From Rhizomicrobium palustre (lineage in GTDB: Bacteria; Pseudomonadota; Alphaproteobacteria; Micropepsales; Micropepsaceae): 64,000 bases of DNA. The notes beneath the pieces are model-generated. The model was not told where the DNA came from. It did not search any database and was given only the letters and a program-made list of their open reading frames with translations. The DNA lies in NCBI RefSeq assembly GCF_011761565.1, contig NZ_JAASRM010000001.1, positions 2,976,139 to 3,040,138 on the forward strand. Direction: 5' to 3'. Both the position numbers and the translations under genes were made by a program. Shown one piece after another: positions 47,594 to 56,905 of this stretch (positions within the stretch are counted from its first letter, which is position 1; every line of letters begins with the position of its first letter).

Positions 47594-48502
47594 ATGGCGC
47601 AAGGCCACGTCAAGCACGATTACCATCTGGTCGAACCGAGCCCCTGGCCGCTAGTGGGCTCGCTGGGCGCTTTTGTCATGCTCTTGGGCGCCGTGTTCTG
47701 GATGAACAAAGCCTATCAGGGCTTCGGCGTTCTGGCGGGCATTCCCTGGATCTTCGCCATCGGTGTGGCGATGGTGCTTTATACGATGGCAGGCTGGTGG
47801 CGCGATGTCGTCATCGAAAGCGTGGTGCGGCGCGAGCATACGCCCGTGGTCAAGCTCGGCATGCGCTATGGCATGGTGCTCTTCATCGCCTCCGAGGTGA
47901 TGTTCTTCGTCGCCTGGTTCTGGGCCTATTTCAATTTCAGCCTGTTTCCCCATGATGCGGCGCTGAATGCCTGGCCGCCGCAAGGCATCGTCACGCTCGA
48001 TCCCTGGCATTTTCCGCTGATCAACACGGTGATCCTGCTCACCAGCGGTACCACGGTGACTTGGGCGCATCACGCGATCCAGAATGGCGACCGCTCCGGT
48101 GCGATCCAAGGCTTGGTGCTGACGGTTCTCCTCGGCCTCAGCTTCACCGGCATTCAGGCCTATGAATATGCCCATGCGCCGTTCACTTTCGGCTTCAACG
48201 GCGCGGCCCTGCAGCCCTTCACCGATCCCGCCCATGCCAATCTTGCGGCGGGGCAGGGCAATCTTTCAGCAATTTATGGCTCGACCTTTTTCATGGCGAC
48301 CGGCTTTCACGGCGCGCATGTGATCATCGGCACGATCTTCCTCGCCGTCTGCCTCTGGCGTGCGATCCTCGGCCATTTCACACCGACCCGTCACTTCGGT
48401 TTCGAGGCTGCCGCGTGGTATTGGCATTTCGTCGATGTGGTGTGGCTGTTCCTTTTCACCAGCATCTACGTCTTCGGCCAAGGCCTGACGACGGCGGGGT
48501 AA
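47594..48502 (+). CDS. coxC: Cytochrome c oxidase subunit III
   Basis: A 302-residue seven-helix subunit. Typical regions: [20 protein letters not shown] at the N-terminus (quoted in part: [13 protein letters not shown]), [14 protein letters not shown], and [20 protein letters not shown] with a C-terminal [16 protein letters not shown]. It supports proton uptake and stability of the aa3 oxidase. AAGGGACCTGCG precedes ATG 47594. Confidence 0.96.
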   Translation: MAQGHVKHDYHLVEPSPWPLVGSLGAFVMLLGAVFWMNKAYQGFGVLAGIPWIFAIGVAMVLYTMAGWWRDVVIESVVRREHTPVVKLGMRYGMVLFIASEVMFFVAWFWAYFNFSLFPHDAALNAWPPQGIVTLDPWHFPLINTVILLTSGTTVTWAHHAIQNGDRSGAIQGLVLTVLLGLSFTGIQAYEYAHAPFTFGFNGAALQPFTDPAHANLAAGQGNLSAIYGSTFFMATGFHGAHVIIGTIFLAVCLWRAILGHFTPTRHFGFEAAAWYWHFVDVVWLFLFTSIYVFGQGLTTAG

Positions 48503-48512
48503 CAAACAAACC

Positions 48513-48662
48513 TGTCATCCCCGCCAAGCGCTCCGAAGCACAAGGTGCGGAGGCGCGCGCAGAGCCGGGACCCACTCCAACGCCAACACAGATTTCAAAG
48601 TGGGTCCCGGATCGCGCCTGAATACCAAACGGAAAAATCGTCGAGGCGCGTCCGGGATGACA
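48513..48662. repeat. Terminal-inverted-repeat element, family B copy 2
   Basis: A 150-base unit with near-perfect ends (TGTCATCCCCG and CCGGGATGACA). An internal pair, CCGGGACCCACT and AGTGGGTCCCGG, and GGATCGCGCC are shared with copy 1 at 4167-4311. It lies between coxC and the convergent membrane protein gene. Confidence 0.8.
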
Positions 48663-48677
48663 AGCGTGGTGGCGGTT

Positions 48678-49133
48678 CTACCCTCTCTTCCAGAACCAGG
48701 TTCGCGTATCGGGCAGGAAGGGGAGAATGATCACCACCAGCCAGATCGCGAGCCAGAGGAAATCGGCTGGGTTCGACCAATAGCCGTTGACATAGCGGGC
48801 CCAATTCCCGGTGAAGCGGTCATAGGAATTATGCAGCGTGACCACTGCGGGCCAGACATAGCGGGTGATCACCAAAGCCGCCAAAATGAAGCGGAGCCAG
48901 CCTTGTTTGGCGAAAACGATCAGCGTGGCGAGGTTGAACAGCACCAGCGCGATGATGATCCCGATCAAGGCGCTGGTGATCTCACCCTCGCGCAACAGAT
49001 CGTCGACCCCGGCATTTTGCGGCGTAATCGGCGGGTGCGGCACCGGAAAATAGATGGTCTGCGCGGCGGTAAACATCAGCCAGGCGGCGATGGCGGCGCA
49101 GACGAGAAGAAAGGTTTTAAGGCTATTCGGCAT
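48678..49133 (-). CDS. Multi-pass membrane protein, unknown function
   Basis: A 151-residue protein with about four hydrophobic segments (around residues 7-27, 55-74, 80-98 and 122-142) and a TIYFPVPHPPITPQNAG loop. No family was recognised. It is antisense to the oxidase cluster and separates coxC from surf1, where many alphaproteobacteria have a DUF983 gene. A link to oxidase assembly is not shown. Confidence 0.65.
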   Translation of the reverse strand: MPNSLKTFLLVCAAIAAWLMFTAAQTIYFPVPHPPITPQNAGVDDLLREGEITSALIGIIIALVLFNLATLIVFAKQGWLRFILAALVITRYVWPAVVTLHNSYDRFTGNWARYVNGYWSNPADFLWLAIWLVVIILPFLPDTRTWFWKRG

Positions 49134-49207
49134 GGCTGTCCCCTCTGGAGCAAGATTGCCGTGACCTCTATTCTCGCGCCAATTGCGACGGTCGCAAAGG
49201 TCTAGCC

Positions 49208-49906
49208 ATGCAATTTCGTCCGCTGCCGCTTTTCAGCCTCGCCAGCCTTGTGATGCTCGCCGCATTGGTTGGGCTCGGTCATTGGCAAATGCAGCGGCTG
49301 GCCTGGAAGGAAGCTCTCATTGCGCAGGTGAACCGCAATCTCACCGCGCCACCCTTAACTTTGGCTGAGGCGCTGCGGCTGGGCAAAGCCGCCGAATACC
49401 GCCGTGTGACCGTCTCCGGCAGCTTCGATCACGGTAAAGAGGCGTATGTCTATGGCACGGCCGACGGCGCTCCGGTGCTGCATGTCATCACGCCGCTTCG
49501 CACCAAAACGGGCACGCTTCTGGTGGATCGCGGAATTGTGACCCTTCAGATGCGCGATCCGGCGCGCCGCCAAGCGGGGCAGGTGACGGGCGAGGTTCAC
49601 GCGACAGGCCTTTGGCGTTATCCCGATCCGCCCGGGCTCTTCACGCCCAAGCCCGATCTTGCCAAGCGCCTGTGGTTCTCGCGCGATGTCACAGCCATGG
49701 CTGCAGGTACGAAACTGGTCGCGCCCGTGCTGGTAGAGGCCGACGCGTCTCCCAATCCCGGTGGCTGGCCTAAGGGCGGCCATAGCGTGGTGAATTTCCC
49801 CAACCGCCATCTGGAATATGCGCTCACTTGGTACGGGCTCGCGCTCGCGCTGGTTGGTGTTTACATCGCCCTGCATATTTCCAAGGGGCGTCTGCGCTTT
49901 CGCTAG
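49208..49906 (+). CDS. SURF1-family oxidase assembly protein
   Basis: A 232-residue assembly factor for heme a insertion into subunit I. It has the two-helix hairpin layout: an N-terminal helix (about residues 8-25) with GLGHWQMQRLAWKEALI, a periplasmic domain with LVDRGIVTL and WRYPDPPGLFTPKPD, and a C-terminal helix (LALALVGVYIALHI) preceded by NRHLEYALTWYG. The match is strong despite the modest length. Confidence 0.92.
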   Translation: MQFRPLPLFSLASLVMLAALVGLGHWQMQRLAWKEALIAQVNRNLTAPPLTLAEALRLGKAAEYRRVTVSGSFDHGKEAYVYGTADGAPVLHVITPLRTKTGTLLVDRGIVTLQMRDPARRQAGQVTGEVHATGLWRYPDPPGLFTPKPDLAKRLWFSRDVTAMAAGTKLVAPVLVEADASPNPGGWPKGGHSVVNFPNRHLEYALTWYGLALALVGVYIALHISKGRLRFR

Positions 49907-49956
49907 TTGACCCCTACCGTCCTGGCCTCTACCTCTCTGGCCCAAGAAGAGGGGAT

Positions 49957-50568
49957 ATGACCTTGCGTATCTGCATCTATGCCGGTTCCAGTGTTGGCGC
50001 GCGCGCCGAATATCGTGATGCCGCTCATGCTTTGGGAGAAGCCTTGGCCGAAGCGGGCATCGGGCTTGTTTATGGCGGTGGCAATATCGGCCTGATGGGT
50101 GTCGCCGCGGATGCTGCCTTGGCAAAAGGTGGCGAGGCGATTGGTGTCATCACCGAACAGCTTGATGGCCATGGCCTCTCGCACACCGGCCTTTCGGCGC
50201 TGCACATCGTGCCGGACATGCATGCGCGCAAAGCCAAGATGGCTGAGCTGTCGGATGCCTTCATCGCGCTGCCGGGCGGTATCGGCACACTGGAAGAATT
50301 GTTCGAGGCCTGGACCTGGGCGCAGCTTGGCATTCATCCCAAGCCGGTGGGGCTGCTCAATGCGGCGGGCTTCTATGACCAGCTTGCCTCTTTCATGGAT
50401 CATGTCGTCGCCGAGCGTTTCTTGAAAGCCACCCATCGCGATACGCTGGTGGTGGAAAAGGATGCCGTCACGCTGATCGAGCGCTTGCGCAACACCCCGG
50501 TCGCTTATGTCCCCAAATGGCTGGACAAGGTGGCGGTGGAAGCGGCGGTGGACGTTCCGAAGAAATAA
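49957..50568 (+). CDS. LOG family protein (TIGR00730-type)
   Basis: A 203-residue Rossmann-fold protein with GLVYGGGNIGLMG near residue 35 and the signature LPGGIGTLEELFE near residue 105. Family members are cytokinin riboside 5'-monophosphate phosphoribohydrolases or AMP nucleosidases. ATG 49957 is preceded by GAGGGG. It follows surf1 by 50 bases on the same strand. Confidence 0.93.
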   Translation: MTLRICIYAGSSVGARAEYRDAAHALGEALAEAGIGLVYGGGNIGLMGVAADAALAKGGEAIGVITEQLDGHGLSHTGLSALHIVPDMHARKAKMAELSDAFIALPGGIGTLEELFEAWTWAQLGIHPKPVGLLNAAGFYDQLASFMDHVVAERFLKATHRDTLVVEKDAVTLIERLRNTPVAYVPKWLDKVAVEAAVDVPKK

Positions 50569-50589
50569 CCGGCCAAGCAGGGCGGGCGC

Positions 50590-50844
50590 ATGGCGGCTTT
50601 TGTCGGGTATGTCTATGTGCTGGGCAGCGAGCATCGCGGCCTTCGCCGCACCTATGTCGGCTGGACCACCGATCTGGAACAGCGCCTTGCCCGGCACAAC
50701 GCCGGCACCGGCGCCAAATCCACCCGCGGCCGCGTCTGGTTCCTGCTCTATGCCGAACGCTTCACCAGCCGCCACGACGCCATGAGCCGCGAATGGCGCC
50801 TGAAACGCGACAAGGCTTTCCGGAAGGCGTTGGTGGGCGGATGA
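50590..50844 (+). CDS. GIY-YIG nuclease family protein (UPF0213-like)
   Basis: An 84-residue single-domain protein: GYVYVLGSE and TYVGWTTDLEQRLARHN stand for the GIY-YIG motif, followed by the characteristic GTGAKSTRG and a basic helix (SREWRLKRDKAFRKAL) with the conserved Glu. Activity in this subfamily is not well established. It is 21 bases after the LOG gene. Confidence 0.86.
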   Translation: MAAFVGYVYVLGSEHRGLRRTYVGWTTDLEQRLARHNAGTGAKSTRGRVWFLLYAERFTSRHDAMSREWRLKRDKAFRKALVGG

Positions 50845-50856
50845 GGCCGCCGCGCC

Positions 50857-52155
50857 TCAGCCCTTCTTCGCTTTGGGCAGGCGGGCGCGGCTGAGGCTGA
50901 GCGAGATACCTGCGTTGCGTCCGGCCAGTGTCGCCACATGATATTCCGCCGCCACTCCCAACACGAGCGAGGCTTCTGAAACGCTGAGGCCGTAATCCTG
51001 TCCCAGCCATTGCACCATGGCGGCTGTGGCCGCGCGGGCCGCATCGTCCAGTGATGGTGCTTGGCCGAGCACGCTCAGCTGATCCGCCGTTTCAATGCGC
51101 GGGCTCGCGAGGGGGCGGGCAGGCAAAATCTCGACGCTGAACTCCACATCCAGCGAAGTCTCCAAGGCCCATTGCGTGGTTTCACCATCGCCTTGCAAGG
51201 CGTGCCCATCGCCGAGAAACAGCATGGCGCCGGGCTGAAAGACGGGGAAGTACACCGTGGCGCCTTCCCCGATGGCGTTGAAATCCATATTGCCGCCCCA
51301 TCTTCCGCTGTCGCCTGCCGATTGCGGCGGGAAGCCGAAATCGGGGGCCACACCGATGCCGCCCAGCATGGGGCGGACCGGCACCGCATAGTCCTTAAGC
51401 GCAGCGGGCGGATCTTCCAGACGTGCCAAGCCAGCCTTGCGATCAAGCTGCCAGCGCACGCGTTTGCCAAGCTCTTTTGCTTGGGAGGCGAGGCTCACCG
51501 GCATGGCCCGTCCGCTAAAACCATCCAGGCTGTCGGCATAATCGCGGTTCAGCGTCAGGCGACGGATATGCACCGCCAAGACGTCGCCTGCCTTCGCGCC
51601 CGCCACATAAAAGTGTCCGGTTTGCGGATTGCCATAAAGCGCGGCGACATGGCCTTGGGCGTCGATGCCGCCGGAATCGATGGTGTGCGTCGAAACGATA
51701 TCGCCCGGCCGTATGACGAGGGCAGGCGGCAGATCCGCGGTAAAACTGTTCGAAAAGCTCTGCGGTGCATAGCTGAGGCGGCGCGGCGGGCCTTCGGGAA
51801 TGCTGAGGCGCAGGGCGCTGAAGCTATGGCGAACGCGCGCGACATTGCTGGTGTCGGGATAATCAGCCGTGCCGGTCAGGCTGTCGCCTTTCACCACCCC
51901 GTCGAAGGTATGGGGAACTTTGTGGCTGTCGGTGGCGGTGAAGCGGAGGTGATCGCCCGCAATGCTGCCGCTCACCGGCCAGGTGTCGAGTGTGCCGGAA
52001 ACGGTATTTCCGGCGATGTCCAGCGTCAGGGCGCTATGCTCACTATTGCCCCAGCGATCGACCGAGAGGAGCCAGGTCTGTGGCGCGGCCGAGGCCTGCG
52101 CGGCCAAAGTGATAAGGGCGACAACCATCAGCCGAATGCGCAAAAAGACCTCCAC
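50857..52155 (-). CDS. Exported acetamidase/formamidase-family protein
   Basis: A 432-residue protein with a signal peptide (cleaved about ASA-APQ), an N-terminal beta-rich domain of about 100 residues (LLSVDRWGNSEHSALTLD... repeated G-x-L/T-x-G turns) and a C-terminal FmdA/AmdA domain (about 130-420). Hallmarks are PGDIVSTHTIDSGG, GNPQTGHFYVAGAKAGDVL (in parts), GGNMDFNAIGEGATVYFPVF (20 residues) and GDGHALQGDGE. It would hydrolyse a short amide. Export and the N-terminal domain are unusual for the family. Confidence 0.83.
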   Translation of the reverse strand: MEVFLRIRLMVVALITLAAQASAAPQTWLLSVDRWGNSEHSALTLDIAGNTVSGTLDTWPVSGSIAGDHLRFTATDSHKVPHTFDGVVKGDSLTGTADYPDTSNVARVRHSFSALRLSIPEGPPRRLSYAPQSFSNSFTADLPPALVIRPGDIVSTHTIDSGGIDAQGHVAALYGNPQTGHFYVAGAKAGDVLAVHIRRLTLNRDYADSLDGFSGRAMPVSLASQAKELGKRVRWQLDRKAGLARLEDPPAALKDYAVPVRPMLGGIGVAPDFGFPPQSAGDSGRWGGNMDFNAIGEGATVYFPVFQPGAMLFLGDGHALQGDGETTQWALETSLDVEFSVEILPARPLASPRIETADQLSVLGQAPSLDDAARAATAAMVQWLGQDYGLSVSEASLVLGVAAEYHVATLAGRNAGISLSLSRARLPKAKKG

Positions 52156-52245
52156 TCATCCGTTCGATCCTCGAAAACGATAGCGAAGAGGTCTCTGCCT
52201 TCAAAAGCACATTTGCGTTGGGGGAGCGGCTTAGGCGTGTGAAGT

Positions 52246-53445
52246 CTAGTTTCCCGCTGCGATGTGTTCGCCCAGGATGCGCTTAAAGCTTTCCACCGGG
52301 CAGCTTCTGTCGGGGCCGGTGGCGCATCCTGGCATCAGCAATCGCGTGTGGGTGTCGTGACGGCTGAGATCGCGCAATTGCTGCGGGGTCTGGGTGCGAT
52401 TGAAGAAGCGCAGGAAATGCTGGCCCTTCTTATTGGCGATCATCTCGATCCAGAGCGCACCGCCGGGCGCGACATCGCCGGTGGCGTATCCAGGCGAGGC
52501 GAGTTTCAGCCCCAGCAAGCCTGCCAGCGCGGTGACATTGGTGTCGTGGCCGACCAGCAAATTGAAAACAGGCGCGTCGTTGCTGGTGATGAAGCTCTCC
52601 AGCGCTTGCGAAACAGGGCCCGCCTGATGCGCCGCCATATAGGGCGGTCGCGAAAAGATATCGAACAGCGCCGCATGCAGTGCGCCCACCGATTTCAGCG
52701 CAGCTGGTGTGATCGCGGGCCACTCGGTGCCTTTACCCGCCAGCCCTTCGGCATAGAGCAGCACCAGCACCTGCGCGGTGCCGGAGGTGGTGCGGATCGC
52801 GCCATTCACGTCGAGGCCTTTGCCATCGGAAGAGGGCCGCAACACGGAAGGCGGCTGCGGCGAGCAGCCTTCTGCGCGGCCACAGCCTAAGAGCTTGTCG
52901 AGTTCGCGGATTTGCGCGGTATGGCGCTTCGCCAGCGCATCCAGCCCGCCGGTGTAGGCATTGATGGAGGCAACCGCCTTCACAGGATCGAACGTGGAGT
53001 CCGGTGCCCGCATCGGCTCGAACAGAGGATCGGCGGCGCCCAATTCTTTATGCCCAACGCTTAGCCCACATCCCGGCGCGAAAGCGGCGGCATAGGCCTC
53101 GCCGGTGGCAATGGTGCGCGAAACGCTGTTGGTCCAGACGCGCACCGCGCCTGGGGCCGGGCAAGCACCACTGAGCAGCCCTTCGCCTTTCAACCAGGCG
53201 CGGTCGAGTTCGGCCTCAACCGCCACCGCCTTGGCGCCATGCGGGGTAAGTTCTTCGGCGGCGACCGGCCATTGCGGCAGAGGCCGCGCGGTGAGGGTTC
53301 CCGCTGGGGCCTCGCCATCGATAGGCGCGCGCACGCCATGGCGCATCAGCACGAAAACCCGTTCCACCTTTAACGCGCTGGCCGCTTCGGCCTGGACACC
53401 AAATGCGACCAGAAGGCTGAGGGCGAGGGCTTTGCGCATAAACAC
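52246..53445 (-). CDS. Exported histidine-type acid phosphatase
   Basis: A 399-residue histidine acid phosphatase of the AppA/Agp group. A signal peptide (MFMRKALALSLLVAFGVQAEA) precedes the catalytic LMRHGVRAPID (RHGxRxP) and the proton-donor GHDTNVTALAG (HD) toward the C-terminus. Substrates in the family are phytate or glucose-1-phosphate. Start may be 53445 or 53439. Its 5' end faces thrC across 175 bases with no distinct promoter seen. Confidence 0.88.
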   Translation of the reverse strand: MFMRKALALSLLVAFGVQAEAASALKVERVFVLMRHGVRAPIDGEAPAGTLTARPLPQWPVAAEELTPHGAKAVAVEAELDRAWLKGEGLLSGACPAPGAVRVWTNSVSRTIATGEAYAAAFAPGCGLSVGHKELGAADPLFEPMRAPDSTFDPVKAVASINAYTGGLDALAKRHTAQIRELDKLLGCGRAEGCSPQPPSVLRPSSDGKGLDVNGAIRTTSGTAQVLVLLYAEGLAGKGTEWPAITPAALKSVGALHAALFDIFSRPPYMAAHQAGPVSQALESFITSNDAPVFNLLVGHDTNVTALAGLLGLKLASPGYATGDVAPGGALWIEMIANKKGQHFLRFFNRTQTPQQLRDLSRHDTHTRLLMPGCATGPDRSCPVESFKRILGEHIAAGN

Positions 53446-53620
53446 ATTCCACTTTTAGGGGGCCCAAGAGCAGGGCAAGCCGGGTGTCCTACCTGCGATC
53501 TGTGTCAGTTCGGCCAAGCTCCCCTGGGGTTCTGCAATGGGGTTTTGTAGTGCCGCGCAAAACATGCTCTTAGTCCTTCGCGGAATGTCGCCGCTTTGAA
53601 ATTATCTTGCTGAGCTAGCC

Positions 53621-55009
53621 ATGCGTTACATCTCCACCCGTGGACAATCGCCTGCCATCTCCTTCGCCGACATGCTGCTCGCGGGGCTGGCGCCGGATGG
53701 CGGTCTCTATCTGCCGGAGACCTGGCCGAGCTTCACGCCTGCCGAAATCGCCGCCTTCAAGGGTAAGCCCTACACGGATGTAGCCGAGGCGGTGCTGGGT
53801 AAGCTGATCGGTGACAGCTTCACGCCCGAAGAGCTGCGCGCCGATATCGCGGCGGCTTATGCGAGCTTCGATTTCCCCGCCATCGCGCCTTTAAGCGAGA
53901 TCGGTCGCGGCCGTTATCTGATGGAACTCTATCACGGCCCGACGCTCGCCTTTAAGGACGTGGCGTTGCAGATCCTGGGCCGCCTTTTTGCGCGTGCGTT
54001 GAAGGCCCGCGGGGGCAGGGCGACGGTGCTGGCTGCCACCTCTGGCGATACCGGGTCTGCGGCGATTGCCGCGCTGGGCGGGCTCGAGAATATCGAGGTC
54101 ATCGTGCTGCACCCCAAAGGCCGGGTCAGTGAGGTGCAGCGCCGCCAGATGACGACCGCGCCTTTCGCCAATGTGCATAACATCGCCATCGAAGGTACTT
54201 TCGATGACGGCCAGGCCATCGTGAAGGCGCTCTTCGCCGAAACCGATTTCGCAGAGGCGGTGAATCTCACCGCGGTGAACTCGATCAACTTCGCCCGCAT
54301 CGCGGCGCAGGCGGTCTATTACTTTACCGCTGCCGCGGAGTTGGGCGTGGCGCCGGTTTTCGTCGTGCCCACTGGCAATTTCGGCGATGTCTTCGCGGGC
54401 GAAGCGGCGATGCGCATGGGGCTGGCGGTCGAAAAGCTCGTGGTCGCCACCAATTCCAACGACATCATGGCGCGTGCGCTGAACGAAGGCGTCTATGCCT
54501 CGGGCAAGGCCTCGCCCACGCTCAGCCCTTCGATGGATATTCAGGTCGCCTCCAATTTCGAGCGCGCACTGTTCGAAGCCTCGGGCCGCGATAGCGCTTT
54601 TGTGCGGGATGCCATGGCGCGCTTTGTCAAAGACAGCCGTTTGGAGTTGCCGCCTGCCGTGCTCGCCGATCTGCGCACGCGCTACGAGGCCAAGCGCACC
54701 GACGATGCCGCGACGCTTGCCACCATCGCCCGTTTCGAGCGCGAAACCGGCCGCCTGATTGACCCCCATACCGCAGTCGCGCTGGCTGCTGCTTACGATG
54801 CCAACTTCGGCGAGAAAGTACCGGTTGTTGTCCTATCTACGGCCCATCCGGCCAAGTTCCCGGATGCCGTTAACCATGCCACGAACCGGATTCCAGAACT
54901 TCCCCCGAGGCTTACCGCGGCCCTTCAGGGTGAAGAGAAATGTCATGTCATGAGGGCCGAAAAAGCCTTGGTGAGGGGGTTCATCGAGGCTATTCTCCGG
55001 CCATCATGA
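53621..55009 (+). CDS. thrC: Threonine synthase
   Basis: Converts O-phosphohomoserine to threonine with PLP. The 462-residue protein has MRYISTRGQSPAISFADML, a PLP-lysine in HGPTLAFKDVALQ, ATSGDTGSAAIAAL (phosphate loop) and PTGNFGDVFAGEAA. It is of the longer proteobacterial/yeast type. Its stop overlaps the M16 start (ATGA). The partner homoserine kinase thrB is at 61568-62527. Confidence 0.96.
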   Translation: MRYISTRGQSPAISFADMLLAGLAPDGGLYLPETWPSFTPAEIAAFKGKPYTDVAEAVLGKLIGDSFTPEELRADIAAAYASFDFPAIAPLSEIGRGRYLMELYHGPTLAFKDVALQILGRLFARALKARGGRATVLAATSGDTGSAAIAALGGLENIEVIVLHPKGRVSEVQRRQMTTAPFANVHNIAIEGTFDDGQAIVKALFAETDFAEAVNLTAVNSINFARIAAQAVYYFTAAAELGVAPVFVVPTGNFGDVFAGEAAMRMGLAVEKLVVATNSNDIMARALNEGVYASGKASPTLSPSMDIQVASNFERALFEASGRDSAFVRDAMARFVKDSRLELPPAVLADLRTRYEAKRTDDAATLATIARFERETGRLIDPHTAVALAAAYDANFGEKVPVVVLSTAHPAKFPDAVNHATNRIPELPPRLTAALQGEEKCHVMRAEKALVRGFIEAILRPS

Positions 55010-56292
55010 ATGTCAAAATCTCTCGACTTTCCAACGGGTTGATCGTAGCGACCGATCCTATGAGCCAGCTCGAATCCGCCGCTGTCGGCGTGTGGGTGAG
55101 CGCAGGCGCACGACATGAAACGAAGCCCATCATGGGCGTCTCGCACATGCTCGAGCATATGGCTTTCAAAGGCACGCGACGTCGAACGGCACGCAGCATC
55201 GCAGAAGAGATCGAAGCGGTCGGCGGCTTTCTCAATGCCTATACCAGCAGAGAGCAAACTGCGTTTCATGCGCGCGTACTGCGCTCTGATGTGCCGCTGG
55301 CTGTGGATATCTTGGCCGACATCCTCACCGAGCCGGGCTTCGCGAAGGAAGAACTCGAGCGCGAGCGTCAGGTGGTGCTGCAGGAAATCGGACAGGCCAA
55401 GGATACGCCCGACGACATCATCTTCGATTACCTGCAAGCCGTGGCCTATCCCGACCAGCCGATGGGCTGGCCGATTCTGGGCACTGAAGAGACAGTCTCC
55501 GGCTTCGCACAGCAGCATTTAAGGGCCTATATGGCTGCAAATTATCGCTCCGGCAGCATGGTCTTGATCGGCTCGGGGGCGGTGGACCACGATATGCTGG
55601 TGAGGCTCGCCGAAGAAAAGTTTGCGGCCCTTCCCAATGGCACAGCCACTCCGCCAGAGCCCTCGCACTATATGGGTGGAGAGCTGCATGAGGGCGGTGA
55701 CCTTGAGCAGTGCCATATCGCTTACGCTTTTCCGGGCGTCTCGACCGTGCATCCCGATTATCTCTTGAGCCAGGTCTATGCGACCGCGCTGGGCGGGGGC
55801 ATGTCCTCGCGCCTCTTCCAAGAGGTGCGGGAGAAGCGGGGGCTTTGCTATTCGATCTATGCCTTTGCCCAAGCCGCCAAAGATGATGGCATTCTCGGCG
55901 TCTATACTGGTACCGGTGAGAACGAGGCCGCCGAGATCGGCGCTATCGTGGCCGGCGAGATGGCAAGCCTTGCCGAAACCGCCAGCGATGCCGAGGTCGC
56001 CCGCGCCAAGGCCCAGCTCAAATCGAGCCTTCTGATGGGGCTGGAGCGGCCCGCCACCCGCTCCGAACTCATCGCCGGGCACATCTTCAACTATGACCGG
56101 GTCCTGACGGTTGAGGAAATGACCGAGAATTTGGAAGCGATCGATACCGCTCAGGTGCGCCGTTTCGCACAAAATGTGATGGAAACGGCGAATCCTGCCG
56201 TCGCGACGGTCGGTCCCGCTGGCAAGCTGGAGCGCTATGGAATATTTGCTGGAAGGTTCGGAGGCAAACCAGCGGTACGCGCAGCGGAATGA
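55006..56292 (+). CDS. M16-family zinc peptidase (processing-peptidase-like)
   Basis: A 428-residue protein related to mitochondrial processing peptidase beta. It has the inverted zinc motif HMLEH (H47, E50, H51), the distal glutamate region RERQVVLQEIGQAKD and the glycine-rich TALGGGMSSRLFQEVREKRG (20 residues). Its ATG overlaps the thrC stop and its own stop overlaps the GNAT start, both as ATGA. This thrC-M16 pairing is common in alphaproteobacteria. Cytosolic; substrate unknown. Confidence 0.93.
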   Translation: MNVKISRLSNGLIVATDPMSQLESAAVGVWVSAGARHETKPIMGVSHMLEHMAFKGTRRRTARSIAEEIEAVGGFLNAYTSREQTAFHARVLRSDVPLAVDILADILTEPGFAKEELERERQVVLQEIGQAKDTPDDIIFDYLQAVAYPDQPMGWPILGTEETVSGFAQQHLRAYMAANYRSGSMVLIGSGAVDHDMLVRLAEEKFAALPNGTATPPEPSHYMGGELHEGGDLEQCHIAYAFPGVSTVHPDYLLSQVYATALGGGMSSRLFQEVREKRGLCYSIYAFAQAAKDDGILGVYTGTGENEAAEIGAIVAGEMASLAETASDAEVARAKAQLKSSLLMGLERPATRSELIAGHIFNYDRVLTVEEMTENLEAIDTAQVRRFAQNVMETANPAVATVGPAGKLERYGIFAGRFGGKPAVRAAE

Positions 56293-56897
56293 AACAAGGG
56301 CCAATGGCGTTTATGCGCGGGCTGACGTTTCCCGGCGGTCAGCAGCCGGTGATACGTGGGTCTGAAGTATATTTACGCTATCCACGCATTGCTGATTACA
56401 AGGCATGGGCGCAGCTTCGCGGCGAAAGCCGGGAGTTTCTGACGCCCTGGGAGCCCTCATGGGCGCGCGATGAGCTGACCAAAGGCGCTTTTCGCCGCCG
56501 CATCCGCCGGTATCAAAAAGAGAACCGCCTCGACACCGCCTATGCCTTCTTTGTCTTCCGAGCAGAGGATGGCCAGCTTTTGGGCGGCTGTACGCTCTCC
56601 AATGTGCGCCGCGGGGTGACCCAATCCTGCGCCATGGGCTATTGGATCGGCGAGCGCTTTGCGCGTCATGGTTACATGTACGACGCGGTTCGCGCGCTGA
56701 TCCCGTTCGTCTTCACGACCCTTGGCCTGCACCGTATCGAGGCGGCCTGCCTGCCGATCAACGAAGCCTCTCAGAATCTCCTAACTAAGGCGGGTTTCCT
56801 GCGCGAAGGGCTCGCCCGCAAGTATCTGCAAATTAACGGCGAATGGCGCGATCATGTGCTATTCGCTTTGCTCGAGGACGAGGCGCCGCTAGGGTAG
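56289..56897 (+). CDS. GNAT-family N-acetyltransferase (RimJ/RimL-like)
   Basis: A 202-residue acetyltransferase with the RimJ-like layout: YLRYPRIADYKAWAQLRGES (20 residues), a WEPSWARDELT stretch, SCAMGYWIGERFARHGYM (acetyl-CoA site, ERFARHGYM) and the C-terminal INEASQNLLTKAGFLREGLA. It would acetylate the N-terminus of a protein, such as a ribosomal protein. It is coupled to the M16 gene by an ATGA overlap. Confidence 0.88.
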   Translation: MKQGPMAFMRGLTFPGGQQPVIRGSEVYLRYPRIADYKAWAQLRGESREFLTPWEPSWARDELTKGAFRRRIRRYQKENRLDTAYAFFVFRAEDGQLLGGCTLSNVRRGVTQSCAMGYWIGERFARHGYMYDAVRALIPFVFTTLGLHRIEAACLPINEASQNLLTKAGFLREGLARKYLQINGEWRDHVLFALLEDEAPLG

Positions 56898-56905
56898 CGC
56901 CGCCC

